Below are positions 34,644 to 46,657 of a stretch of DNA of 64,000 nucleotides, piece by piece (the first letter of the stretch is position 1; each line of letters begins with the position of its first letter). A model generated the notes under the pieces. It did no database searches, was not told where the DNA came from, and worked only from the letters and a program-made list of their open reading frames with translations. Location of the stretch: positions 48,441,980-48,505,979 of the forward strand of contig JBCNJP010000025.1 of assembly GCA_039602395.1 (NCBI GenBank), read 5' to 3'. The position numbers and the translations under genes were made by a program. The stretch comes from Deinandra increscens subsp. villosa. Taxonomy: Eukaryota; Streptophyta; Magnoliopsida; Asterales; Asteraceae.

Positions 34644-37351
34644 CTAAATCGTGAAATCAAGCTCAAAGAAGGAAGGAATCAAGAGTGTCTAGCTACCACA
34701 AGCACTCAAGGAAGCTCTCCTTTCTCCTCTCCATCTCTAACCTGCGATTTTACCCCAAATTGGTAAACCCTAAGTTTTGAAATCCGAAATTCTTAGTTGC
34801 ATGTGTGTTTTCTAGTGTTTTTGTGCTAAATGTGGAGTTTGTATGCTCTTGAAACTTGTGTTAGCTCAAGATATGTTAATTCTTAATTTAGGGCAGATTT
34901 GTAATGAGTTTTAAACCTGGAAATTGGGGGTTGATTTGTGTTATATGTGTTCTTGAGTTCTAGTGGGTGTTTGGGTATAGAGATAGTATGCAATAAGCTT
35001 GTATGTTAACTTGGAAATGGAGAAATTGCTATGGTTTTGGTGTGAATATGCTATAAACTTGTTAGAACCATAATTCATGTGCTAATGTGCTTGTAATTGT
35101 GTTGGGGTATGATTCATGGTCTTTAGGTAGCATAAGAGTTGAGTTTTGAGTTTTTGGTAAACAACAAATTCCTAACAGCTTTGACTAGATTTTTTGGTCA
35201 ACTTGTGACGGCTATAACTTGGTCATTTTTAATCGAAATTGGTTGGTTCTTTTTGCATGATAAACTAGGATGTCTTAGCTTTACAACGGCTATTTACACG
35301 CCTTCTAAAACCTTCGTTTGGTCACCCAAACTTCTGTTACAAAACTGGTATGCAAAGCTGTTAAGAAACTTAAAAAGTAGATTTTCCAAACGGGTCGGAC
35401 ATGTAAACCTTAGTATATTGAGGTGTTTGCTATTTGGAATTGTGGTATATATATTAAGTGTAGGATCTGGAGCATTTGAAGTTTAAAACCCAAAATTTGA
35501 GTGAGTTATGCCATTTTCAAATCTTCATAAACTAGTTAACTTTATGCAAAATGGGTCAACTTGTAATGTGCATATTTGCTAGCCACATGATGAGATTTTG
35601 ATATGGTTATGGTATGATCTTGTTCATGACAGAAATTACGTGTTATGTTGATTATAAACTTGTTGGTAGGTGTTAATTTGATCAAATGTTAGCATAAAAT
35701 TGAAATGCTAGTCATGGGCAAACTTGGAAATTTCTAACAGCTTTGACCAGAATTTTTGGTCAACTTGCAGCTGTCATAACTTACTCAATTTTCATCGAAA
35801 TCAGTTGATTCTTTTTCCCTAGTAAAGTATTGTGTCTTAGATTTACAACGGCTACTCGCACACCTTCTAAAACCTCCGTTTGGTCACTCAAAACACAGCT
35901 GCAAGTCGGGTACTCAAAGCTGTCATTTTCTGTGAAAAGTGGACTTTTCATTTTGGTTGAGCATGTTAATCTTGTTCTAATGGTGTGTTTGCTATCCGTA
36001 AATGATGTTTATATATTAAAAGTAAGATATGGAGATGTTGGTTCATAAATTCCAAATTTTGAATGAGATATGCAAGTTTCCATTTCCTTTGACTAGTTTG
36101 CTAAATGCTAAAATGTGCCAACTTCCGATGTGCATAACTTCTTCGTTTCTCAACATTTTTAGTTGATTCTTTTTGCTACAATTCCTAAATGACATGTAGT
36201 ATATGCCTGTAAAATTAAAGGAGTTAACTCTAAGTATTGTGGATTTTAGCTATGCCACTAGTTAAGTGCTTGAAGTTTGACTTTCTGGGTCAACTTTGAC
36301 ATAAATTGCAATTTCTTGATTTTCTCCCAATCTGGGACTTGTATGTGCATTGTGTGACTTGTATGACCACATGAAACATGTTTAGGTGCTTATGTGCTAG
36401 TTTTCGTCCTCGTGACACCTTCTAATTTCATTAGACCATATTTATCCGAATAGGTTGACTTTGACCAACCTGTTGAACCAAGTGCTAGGTACCAGTGCAC
36501 CCTAAGGTGAGTTTCACTTACTATTATTGTTATATCCGGTTTAGGATGATAACGCACAGATAGTTGCATCCGGTAAAGGATGGCAACCCAACGGTAAATG
36601 TATTTCTTTACTTGAGTAATTTTCCGACAAAATATCATATGTTGCACTGAATTGCTTTATTTATAAAAAGTCCTTACATTCGGGCCGTTAATATACAATA
36701 GCGAGGTAATGTTGAGTAGTACTACTAGGGATTGACACCCCCGCTCAGCGGTGCACGGGATGCACCCTCCGACTGGCGGTCGGACTGAGATCAATGTTAG
36801 CCTACCCACCGTGATCCGGATGGACACGGGAAGGCAAGGTTCATAGGTATCCCCTATCAAAACATTGTCAGCTTCGGTTTCGACCAATTCAGGTGTACAT
36901 AACTATAGGCTAGCTACCTACGATATGGAACTTTACTGGCCTTATGATTATTGATTGTGTTTTACCTTTCTTTATTCATACATTAGGTCTACATGTGGCG
37001 TGTAGACCGCTCTAGTGAACTCACCAGCCTTGGCTGACACTTGATTGTTGATTTCTTTTCAGGTCGTTAGGTGGATCATGGACAGCACCGGAGGCGGCAG
37101 TACTCCCCATGGATACCTTTTGAAAAACCCGGAATTTCAAATATTTAAATCCATCGTTTTGTAACACCATAACTGCAAACTTTATTTATGCTTCCGCTGA
37201 ACTGTTAAACTTACTATTTTGGACTGTAACTTAAACTTTATGATTTGCCTATAAACTCTGTTATGGTTTGGTTGTAACTAAAGTCTGAGATCCTGGTCTG
37301 GATCACACCCCACACGGTTATACTCCGTTTGTGGAAATTGGGGGTGTGACA
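34116..37351 (+). repeat. 5' LTR of LARD-2 (3.24 kb)
   Basis: TGTGACAACTGC at the start, GGGGGTGTGACA at the end. It contains a CA microsatellite (34606-34640) and an internal direct duplication of about 560 bp: 35166-35726 against 35727-36290, both with CTAACAGCTTTGACYAGA and CCTTCTAAAACC. This duplication helps explain the unusual LTR length. The small open frames in it (for example 35139-35486) repeat identically in the other LTR and encode nothing recognisable. Confidence 0.92.
34606..34640. repeat. CA microsatellite in LARD-2 5' LTR
   Basis: Seventeen CA units; the partner at 40679-40709 has about fifteen. The length change happened after insertion. Confidence 0.95.
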
Positions 37352-37354
37352 GAT

Positions 37355-37366
37355 TGGTATCAGAGC
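37355..37366 (+). other. Primer-binding site of LARD-2
   Basis: TGGTATCAGAGC, complementary to initiator tRNA-Met, three bases after the 5' LTR end. Confidence 0.92.
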
Positions 37367-40150
37367 CCTTGGTTACAGCGAACCAGAACATTTTAAAAGT
37401 AAAAATTTCTGAACTGTAACTGTTTTTGAAAAGCTTTGGTTACAACCCATTTCACAAGAGTACTACCCCGCGTGCTGAAGATGATCCTCATTTAGAATTC
37501 CTGCCTGGTGTCAGTGTAGATATTAGAATTTTGAGATGAAAATTTTCTTTCCCGAGACTTAGAAATTTATGAATTGAAAATTTTTTTTTCTCTAAGGATA
37601 GTCTTAGCGTACTTGTCAAATCCTTCTTAGCGGACTTCCTTTCCTCTTAGCGAACTTGATTGAGTTGTTCTTAGCGTACTTGTTTAGCGAACTTCATATT
37701 GTACTTAGCGAACTTGATTCCTTCTTAGCGAACTTCTGCTAGCGAACTTGACTATTCTTCTTAGCGGACTTGTTGAGAGCTTAGCGTACTTGTCACATGC
37801 CTAGCGAACTTGTCATGCTTAGCGTACTTGACACATGCTTAGCGAACTTAATATGTTCTTAGCGGGCTTGTTTAACCCTTAACAGCATTGTTTATTCTTA
37901 ACAACCTTGGTAGGTTTACTTTCAGGCCTAGATCATGGTAATCTAGACTCTAAGACAATGATCCAACATATACTCAGCTTAACTGATCATACTCTCTTAT
38001 AACATAAACAGGTGTCGTAGTAGATCCTGTTCGGGTAAGACACCCATTAACACATACCGAGAGTACCTTTACCGTAGTGCGTTAGTAAAGAACGCTGTTT
38101 AGCCTCGTATAGGGCAGCATTGTATAAAATCAGATGATTTCTCATGGGATGCTTGTGACTGCGTCTGTTACCCTAAAATGTTGACACTCTTTTCCTTGGT
38201 CAATTTAGACCTCGCATTTTAAATCACATAGTTGTTGTGTGATAATTCAACGTGAATGTGACTTTAGTAACATAAATGAAATCAGGCATGTGATGACTAA
38301 GAATAATATGATATTCTCTCAGTATATATATATAAACATATGTGTGTATAATGGATTCGTGATCGAATCAGACAATAACTACTCTATATCTTTAAGTAAG
38401 TTGGGGGCATTGTAGCATGCCCTGCCCATACTCCTACTTAATCACTTACTTACCAAAGCGGACCTACGGTGAACTCTAAATTAGATGAGCTGTTATTCTC
38501 AGAACTTGTCTCCTTGGAAAATCCTAGTCGGTTACCCTCGATTTAAATGGCCACATTCTTGATACCTACATTTTGGAAACCCTATACTACCTTGTTGAAC
38601 CTGGTAGCTAAAGTAAGAGGAACCAGCGTGACCATACAAGGTAAATTGCCGTTACGGGTGCACACGTAAATGTAATTTGCAGTGTATGGAAGCCCTGGGG
38701 AATCCTGCTCGGCAGACCGTCGGTTATAAGGGATACGACCCTTTTATTTTAAATCTCATGACATCCATTTTCAAGCTTATGGGACTCAACCATATGGTTG
38801 AGGACATCTATACATGTTCGTTTCTCTATCATACCCGATCTTATCCCTTTCTAGATATGGCTCCCAACCTACCAGAACTCCTTTAAAATGCTTTTGCAAG
38901 TGATAACCCCAGTAAGACACCGTATTACTCACACCATCCGATGACGAGATCTCCCCTCGCTGCGAGCGAGCCGTGGCAAGAACTGATTCTAATTTATCCG
39001 CGATGCTAACTCTACCCCTACGACGTTAACTACTACAATACTCCTTTAAGCTCTCTCAATTGAACAACAACTTCATAAACTCTAATCTGATGGAAACCCG
39101 GATCTCTTCGATGGACAATTACACCTCAACCTTTGGAACAACCTTTCGGCAGGAAAACCTTATTTTGAGAAACTTCAACTATGGGACAGTGCCCACAATA
39201 TAGCAAAATCTATGTTATTTCCGTTGTAATTTCCCATGTTCCATCATGCATATTTTCACTAGAAGGGACATACACAATTTAATCAAAATAAAACTTATTG
39301 TTTTTCCAACCCTCTAGATTGACAGGGAACATCCTGATATAACTTTCCTACTAAGGGCCAAATATAAATTACGACCCAGATGAACACAACAATGTTTTAA
39401 CAACTCCATTCTTGTATTATAAAAGACAAATCATATGTTCCTTGGAGCAACCCCATGACCTTTCCAGGACCCTTATCAACGTTTACTCGTCCCAGATCCG
39501 TACTCGTCTTGGTTCACCATGGAAATTGGTGAAATATTTCAATTGGTCCTCTAGTTATTGCATTTCTGACATACCACGACTTGTTAACCTCGCGTACGCC
39601 TAAATTGTCACCGACTTGGTAAAGTAGAGCACTCCTTTATGAAATTACTGCACTTCTTTACGAGATTTATACGCTTACTCGCTATGCTATTGATACTACG
39701 ATACCTTGCAGCGTCGTCTGCCTGTGCCTTTTCTGCAAACTGTAAGAACCACCCGATCTTAGCCAAATTCAGGGATGCATACCCACTCTCTAGATACGTT
39801 AACGTTCGAACCCTTTTAGCAACACTTCTTGCCTCTACCGTGTCATTCGACACAATACCTTCTGTTATCTTATTGGATACTATAGCTGAAGACTACTCGG
39901 ACATATGGTCACTTCGTCATATTAAACATTTCAATCTCGGATGTGGCGTCGCCGTCACATTTGTTAAACCTAACCATGCGATGCGATTCAACTCGCTCAT
40001 GGAAACGTTGGTTATAGAAAACCACTCTTCATACGATTATGTGAAATGTTCCTTCGATGCTTTTTTTTTACCATATATCAACCATCATTTTCCCGTGGAA
40101 CAGAGAACTTGGACTATCTCATAACGATCCGTTAAACGATTAGCACTACG
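37367..40150 (+). other. Noncoding interior of LARD-2
   Basis: It contains a 20-bp minisatellite (37603-37870) and a few open frames. The longest runs from 39639 to 40124 (161 codons) with a hydrophobic, Leu-rich start. None resembles gag or pol and none has a recognisable motif, so I do not call a gene. The frame just before the polypurine tract occupies the place where a live relative would encode the end of integrase. Confidence 0.6.
37603..37870. repeat. 20-bp minisatellite with core TTAGCGNACTTG
   Basis: Fourteen copies of CTTAGCG(A/T/G)ACTTG start near 37603, 37626, 37646, 37670, 37683, 37704, 37724, 37738, 37760, 37780, 37800, 37818, 37838 and 37858. The usual spacing is 20 bp, with outliers from 13 to 24. 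The core is conserved while the 7-10 bases between copies vary freely. Two weaker copies follow (CTTAACAGCATTG, CTTAACAACCTTG). Confidence 0.9.
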
Positions 40151-40188
40151 ACAATTTTCGGGACGAAAATTCTTTAACATGGGGAGGC
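40151..40188 (+). other. Pre-LTR block and polypurine tract of LARD-2
   Basis: TTTTCGGGACGAAAATTC is followed by ACATGGGGAGGC directly before the 3' LTR. It is homologous to the LARD-1 block at 15701-15740 and similar to the end of Del/Tekay chromovirus internal regions. Confidence 0.8.
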
Positions 40189-40675
40189 TGTGACAACTGC
40201 AACTTCCCAAGTTAACTCCGTTAAGTTTTTCCGTTAGTTCCGTTAGTCCCGTTAGTGAAACCGAGACCCGTTATTTGAATGATTTCATATTTGTCTATGT
40301 TTACTTGCTAATTAATTTTAGTAACTTGTTTCGTGAACTTATTTCGTGATCTTATGTGTTAACTATGAAAATTTGCATTTTTATGCGAAACCGGGTTTTG
40401 TGTGTAAATTGGATTTTTATGTACAAATGATTAAATTTATATAACCCAACTAAACCTTACATGTTAAATGAGTTAAAAACACTTATAAACACCTTTTTAG
40501 AAATTCTACTTTAAAAGTTTTTAGTAAAAACCCATTTAGTTGAGTTTTTATACCCTTATGCTTAAAAATAAAACTAGAGGGGCTTAAAGGGTAAATTTAA
40601 CTTTAGCAATCTGCACAAAACTCACCTCCTCCTCACATTCACGTTCATCATCTTCATCCCCTCTCCTCTTCACGA

Positions 40676-40713
<38 letters not shown>

Positions 40714-43421
40714 CTAAATCGTGAAATCAAGCTCAAAGAAGGAAGGAATCAACAGTGTCTAGCTACCACAAGCACTCAAGGAAGCTCTCCTTTCTCCTCT
40801 CCATCTCTAACCTGCGATTTTACCCCAAATTGGTAAACCCTAAGTTTTGAAATCCGAAATTCTTAGTTGCATGTGTGTTTTCTAGTGTTTTTGTGCTAAA
40901 TGTGGAGTTTGTATGCTCTTGAAACTTGTGTTAGCTCAAGATATGTTAATTCTTAATTTAGGGCAGATTTGTAATGAGTTTTAAACCTGGAAATTGGGGG
41001 TTGATTTGTGTTATATGTGTTCTTGAGTTCTAGTGGGTGTTTGGGTATAGAGATAGTATGCAATAAGCTTGTATGTTAACTTGGAAATGGAGAAATTGCT
41101 ATGGTTTTGGTGTGAATATGCTATAAACTTGTTAGAACCAGAATTCATGTGCTAATGTGCTTGTAATTGTGTTGGGGTATGATTCATGGTCTTTAGGTAG
41201 CATAAGAGTTGAGTTTTGAGTTTTTGGTAAACAACAAATTCCTAACAGCTTTGACTAGATTTTTTGGTCAACTTGTGACGGCTATAACTTGGTCATTTTT
41301 AATTGAAATTGGTTGGTTCTTTTTGCATGATAAACTAGGATGTCTTAGCTTTACAACGGCTATTTACACGCCTTCTAAAACCTTCGTTTGGTCACCCAAA
41401 CTTCTGTTACAAAACTGGTATGCAAAGCTGTTAAGAAACTTAAAAAGTAGATTTTCCAAACGGGTCGGACATGTAAACCTTAGTATATTGAGGTGTTTGC
41501 TATTTGGAATTGTGGTATATATATTAAGTGTAGGATCTGGAGCATTTGAAGTTTAAAACCCAAAATTTGAGTGAGTTATGCCATTTTCAAATCTTCATAA
41601 ACTAGTTAACTTTATGCAAAATGGGTCAACTTGTAATGTGCATATTTGCTAGCCACATGATGAGATTTTGATATGGTTATGGTATGATCTTGTTCATGAC
41701 AGAAATTACGTGTTATGTTGATTATAAACTTGTTGGTAGGTGTTAATTTGATCAAATGTTAGCATAAAATTGAAATGCTAGTCATGGGCAAACTTGGAAA
41801 TTTCTAACAGCTTTGACCAGAATTTTTGGTCAACTTGCAGCTGTCATAACTTACTCAATTTTCATCAAAATCAGTTGATTCTTTTTCCCTAGTAAAGTAT
41901 TGTGTCTTAGATTTACAACGACTATTCGCACACCTTCTAAAACCTCCGTTTGGTCACTCAAAACACAGCTGCAAGTCGGGTACTCAAAGCTGTCATTTTC
42001 TGTGAAAAGTGGACTTTTCAGTTTGGTTGAGCATGTTAATCTTGTTCTAATGGTGTGTTTGCTATCCGTAAATGATGTTTATATATTAAAAGTAAGATAT
42101 GGAGATGTTGGTTCATAAATTCCAAATTTTGAATGAGATATGCAAGTTTCCATTTCCTTTGACTAGTTTGCTAAATGCTAAAATGTGCCAACTTCCGATG
42201 TGCATAACTTCTTCGTTTCTCAACATTTTTAGTTGATTCTTTTTGCTACAATTCCTAAATGACATGTAGTATATGCCTGTAAAATTAAAGGAGTTAACTC
42301 TAAGTATTGTGGATTTTAGCTATGCCACTAGTTAAGTGCTTGAAGTTTGACTTTCTGGGTCAACTTTGACATAAATTGCAATTTCTTGATTTTCTCCCAA
42401 TCTGGGACTTGTATGTGCATTGTGTGACTTGTATGACCACATGAAACATGTTTAGGTGCTTATGTGCTAGTTTTCGTCCTCGTGACACCTTCTAATTTCA
42501 TTAGACCATATTTATCCGAATAGGTTGACTTTGACCAACCTGTTGAACCAAGTGCTAGGTACCAGTGCACCCTAAGGTGAGTTTCACTTACTATTATTGT
42601 TATATCCGGTTTAGGATGATAACGCATAGATAGTTGCATCCGGTAAAGGATGGCAACCCAACGGTAAATGTATTTCTTTACTTGAGTAATTTTCCGACAA
42701 AATATCATATGTTGCACTGAATTGCTTTATTTATAAAAAGTCCTTACATTCGGGCCGTTAATATACAATAGCGAGGTAATGTTGAGTAGTACTACTGGGG
42801 ATTGACACCCCCGCTCAGCGGTGCACGGGATGCACCCTCCGACTGGCGGTCGGACTGAGATCAATGTTAGCCTACCCACCGTGATCCGGATGGACACGGG
42901 AAGGCAAGGTTCATAGGTATCCCCTATCAAAACATTGTCAGCTTCGGTTTCGACCAATTCAGGTGTACATAAGTATAGGCTAGCTACCTACGATATGGAA
43001 CTTTACTGGCCTTATGATTATTGATTGTGTTTTACCTTTCTTTATTCATACATTAGGTCTATATGTGGCGTGTAGACCGCTCTAGTGAACTCACCAGCCT
43101 TGGCTGACACTTGATTGTTGATTTCTTTTCAGGTCGTTAGGTGGATCATGGACAGCACCGGAGGCGGCAGTACTCCCCATGGATACCTTTTGAAAAACCC
43201 GGAATTTCAAATATTTAAATCCATCGTTTTGTAACACCATAACTGCAAACTTTATTTATGCTTCCGCTGAACTGTTAAACTTACTATTTTGGACTGTAAC
43301 TTAAACTTTATGATTTGCCTATAAACTCTGTTATGGTTTGGTTGTAACTAAAGTCTGGGATCCTGGTCTGGATCACACCCCACACGGTTATACTCCGTTT
43401 GTGGAAATTGGGGGTGTGACA
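40189..43421 (+). repeat. 3' LTR of LARD-2 (3.23 kb)
   Basis: Nearly identical to 34116-37351, including the internal 560-bp duplication and the CA tract (40679-40709). Followed by the target copy gtctt. Confidence 0.92.
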
Positions 43422-43426
43422 GTCTT

Positions 43427-44044
43427 CGTTAGCTTCAATATTTTGCATTAATGCCAGATATATGATGAACTCAAGGATGCGTTAACAATGTCTTCGTCGG
43501 TTCCTCCCTGCACTACAGGTAATATCTGTCTGAAATCACCTCCAAACACAACCACTTTCCCTCCAAAAAAAAGTTTTGTTGTTTGAAGCCTTATGAGTTG
43601 ATAAAATATCATTTAATGTTCTATCAAGCGCTTCGAAACAATGTCTGTTGGTCATCGGCGCCTCATCCCAAATGATTAAGCTTGTCCTCTCTAATAAGTC
43701 TGCAGCATCACTGCTTTGTTTCAAACTACATATGGAATCCTCTGTGATGTTTATCGGTATACGGAATCTTGAGTGTGCCGTTCTACCACCTGGAAGTAAC
43801 AAAGATGCGATACCACTTGAAGCAACATTTAATACAATCTCGCCTTCTGATCTTAGAGATGCTGATAAAGTGTTCCAGAGGAATGTCTTTCCTGTTCCAC
43901 CGTAGCCATATACGAAGAAGACACCACCCTTTTTTCTCTGAACTGCTGAAATTATCTCTTGAAAGATAGATCTTTGTTCATCAGTTAACTTTATGAAAAG
44001 ATCTTCAAACTCCTTTTCATGGTATCCTTGTCATATGAAAGTTC
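43427..44044 (-). pseudogene. RepHel exon: N-terminal Pif1 helicase half (damaged)
   Basis: The exon follows an AG acceptor at 44046-44045 and begins ELSYDKD. After a frameshift near 44016 it continues with LTDEQRSIFQEI, Walker A GYGGTGKTFLWN, GIASLLLPGGRTAHSRF and Walker B LIIWDEAP. A second shift in a run of eight T (43572-43565, minus strand) precedes VVVFGGDFRQILPVV. A stop at 43450-43448 lies just before LKLT, where LARD-2 is inserted. These are the ATP-binding and early motifs of SF1B helicases. Confidence 0.85.
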
Positions 44045-44204
44045 CTAAGGTATAAACATGTAAAATAAATTAACAGAAAAAAATGATTGAACAGTTAAAT
44101 AAGTTAACAATAACATGTTGTAGCATATCATATCTAAGTATAAGGCCTAAGGTATGAAGATGTAGCATATCATATACAACTATAAGGCCGAAGGTAAAAC
44201 TAAC

Positions 44205-44359
44205 CTCATCGATCAACATATTCTCAGATAAAAGTATAGAAACATCATCTGGAAAAGGCATGGATTCAAAATTACTCAAACTCGAATTGTTACGTAGTAA
44301 GATCTTTTGAATTTCGAGTAAAGTGAGGTTCTTTAACTGATTAGCATTAATCGAGGACC
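44205..44359 (-). pseudogene. RepHel exon: linker between Rep and helicase
   Basis: A 155-bp exon between AG (44361-44360) and GT (44204-44203). The phase joins correctly to both neighbours. It encodes GSSINANQLKNLTLLEIQ and FPDDVSILLSENMLIDE, a linker without catalytic motifs. No stop inside. Confidence 0.75.
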
Positions 44360-44435
44360 CTACATATGGTAGAAAATTTTGTTTAGTGGGTATGTGATAT
44401 AATCATTAGAAAAAAAAAGTTCGAGATATACGTAC

Positions 44436-45653
44436 CTTGAGTATTTGGGTTCTGTTTTTGTTGATAAACGATTCCATCAGATAATGTTTCCCAAGAGTTC
44501 TCCCAAACATGCTCGGGTCTAGATAACGTATTGCACCATAACATTGTGGCGAAAAGATTCCTTAGGTAATGTCCGGATCCATAGTGGCTTGCTTCTACAA
44601 TAGCTTCAATATATTCTCTGTCATCATCCAAAAGGCCAAGTGCATAGCAAGCATCTTTGAATGTAGAATGCTGATGTCCGTTCACGGTTTTTATTTCTTC
44701 AAAAGATTTAGGACCCTTTACCTTATTAAGGAGAATACGTAAGAAATATGCTTCACCAAGAGCCGGCGATACCGAATGAATTCTACCAATACAAATGCCT
44801 CTCTTTCTGGGTTTCCAACATCTCTCTTTTTCCTTCCATACAAATTTGGAAAGAAACTGAACATAAGTAAGGGACCTAGCTTCAGGATACATGCCATTAC
44901 ATCTCATCCAATCCAAAAACATAGAGGAACAAACCGATGCCTTTTCAATAACATCATCAATATCATCTTCCTCACCAAAGACCACTTGTTGCTGTCCGGG
45001 GAGATGAAAAGGAAGTCTTGAAACTGTAGGATATCTATAGTGAACTTTATTAGCGTATATACGCCAAGTAGCTTCGCACGCAGATATGTGCCTACAATTA
45101 TAATAATCTTTAATCTCGTCACGACCTTTTAACTGTTCACTTCCTTTTTCAGGGTTGTCCAATTTCATTTGCGTTCTATCAGGCCCTTTGTTGATATACT
45201 TGAAGAGATATTTGATGGCATTTCCTTGATTGCACCATTCCACATTTATATGCGCCTGATATTTTTTCAACAAAAATTTGTTGTATGGAACAACATATCG
45301 TGTATCAATCTCTTCCCCGGATTTCATAATAGTAGGGCCATCACGACGTCTACGATATAGAGGGAAACCATCCTGATCCGTTGAGGTTCTCTCACGGAAC
45401 TTTTTTGGAAAATTCTTCGTACATATTTTGTTTGACATGCAGGGTGATTTCATATTATGATGTCCGCATGGACCATGTACCATGAAGTCACGCACAAGTG
45501 AGTATAATTCCGGATATTGATTTTTATCTGGAATCTCAGTGGATATGACACGATCAATGTGGTCAGGCGTTGGTAGTTTGTCATCCATATGAAAAAATAA
45601 GCATATGTGTGCATGGGGCAAACCCCGCTTTTGAAACTCAATTGTGTAGACAA
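44436..45653 (-). CDS. RepHel exon: HUH Rep nuclease core
   Basis: About 406 open codons, without a stop, between an AG acceptor at 45655-45654 and a GT donor at 44435-44434. It starts VVYTIEFQKRGLPHAHICLF; the HAH triad is the metal-binding HUH motif of rolling-circle Rep proteins. A cysteine-rich HGPCGHHNMKSPCM segment follows. Then comes NAIKYLFKYINKG, with the paired tyrosines that attack DNA. The remaining part is the usual Helitron segment leading to the helicase. The catalytic residues I can identify are present. The exon belongs to a gene that is broken downstream. Confidence 0.85.
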
Positions 45654-45731
45654 CTGGAAAAAAAAATAGAAAAATTATAGAGAACATATGAAATGTAAAA
45701 AATAAGATAGGAATTTTTTAATTAAATGTAC
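45654..45731 (-). other. 78-bp intron inside Rep
   Basis: Minus-strand GTACATTTAA...TTTTTTTTCCAG with a U-rich 3' part. Removing it joins FGKVQA to VVYTIEF in frame, which is how uninterrupted Helitron Rep proteins read. Confidence 0.85.
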
Positions 45732-46657
45732 CTGCTTGAACTTTGCCAAATAACGATTTATCTTTTAAATCTTTCATAAGAGATTCAAGCTTCATCTTAA
45801 ATGCACGGCACAAATAGTCTGGACGTTCATCGGGAGTAAGATTAGTGTCTTCCAGAACTCTAACAATTTCCGGCCATTTCGGATTGCATGTTATTGTTAT
45901 AAACAGATCAGGATAGCCATACCATTTGCACAACGACATGGCATCCAAAAAATTTTGCATCATAAAACGTGCACCGCCAGTAAAAGAAGATGGTAGGATG
46001 ACACGTTGACCGGTACATGACAGATCTGTATTTCCCTCATTCTTTGCATCATTTAGATTTTGCAATGTTTCTTCTCTCAGTAAAGACTGCTTCCCACGAA
46101 TAAAACCAAGCCTCTCACTCTCAATCATTGTATAAGCGTCAACTAAAAATTGTTGATAAAGTCTTCTGGAATTTAAAATCAAGGAGAACTGGTTAACCCT
46201 GTCATGAATCCGGAACGAAAAAAACTCTCTCATAGTGACCTTTCCACGGGTAGAGCTGTCCACATCTGTGATGTTTCTATGAGGGATATTTATTCGGTAT
46301 CCATCATCACCAAAAGGGAACAAAAGGGGATATTGAAGTGGCAAATAAGAAGGATGTAGCTCACTTATTCGTTGCAGAGTACCCGTTCGAGTAGTAACAA
46401 TTATATCTCGATGGTCAATTAAGTTGCAAACATCCCCAACGATTAAAACGGCGACTTCAGACGACGTAGGTAAGTTGTACGTCCTGCCATCATTTTTTCT
46501 GCTGCTTATGATACGTAGTTTTAGATTAGAATCAGGATTCTTTAAAAGTGAATCTCTAGCCATTCTGTAACTTTTCACCAAGGCATTCTCTGTATCTAAC
46601 ATAACCTTTAACTGTTCTATCAATTGTACATCAAATATTCCTTCTGGTTTATCTGAC
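45732..46657 (-). CDS. RepHel exon: Helitron-like N domain and Rep motif 1
   Basis: About 308 open codons after an AG acceptor (46659-46658). It contains LHPSYLPLQYPLLFPFGDDGY, split by no stop, the signature of the Helitron helicase-like N-terminal domain. YQQFLVDAYTMIE, FTGGARFMMQNF and DLFITITCNPKWPEI follow, the last being the Rep strand near motif 1. No damage is visible. ATG is not needed at its start, because the frame continues from upstream exons. Confidence 0.85.

Larger units (their letters stand above)
34116..43421 (+). mobile_element. LARD-2: young non-autonomous LTR retroelement (9.3 kb)
   Basis: Two near-identical LTRs (34116-37351 and 40189-43421) surround a 2.8-kb interior with a PBS and polypurine tract but no gag or pol. 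The flanks ttctt (34111-34115) and gtctt (43422-43426) are a target-site duplication with one change. Removing the element and one target copy restores an uninterrupted helicase reading frame, which proves the boundaries. By eye the LTRs differ at roughly 16-20 bases plus a CA-repeat length, about 0.5 percent, so the insertion is recent. Confidence 0.92.

Noticed and set aside
35139..35486. 115-codon frame repeated at 41209-41556
   Set aside because: The duplication is only because both LTRs carry it. Composition and context are LTR, with no motif.
36390..36887. Minus-strand frames repeated at 42460-42957
   Set aside because: These are again the two LARD-2 LTR copies. They are antisense to the element and without known domains.
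37603..37870. CRISPR array
   Set aside because: The repeat core is only 12-13 bp, spacers are 7-10 bp and there are no cas genes; this is a minisatellite in a plant retroelement.
39639..40124. 161-codon frame in LARD-2
   Set aside because: No recognisable domain and no similarity to gag or pol that I can see. It lies in noncoding retroelement interior, and an open frame of this length can occur by chance.
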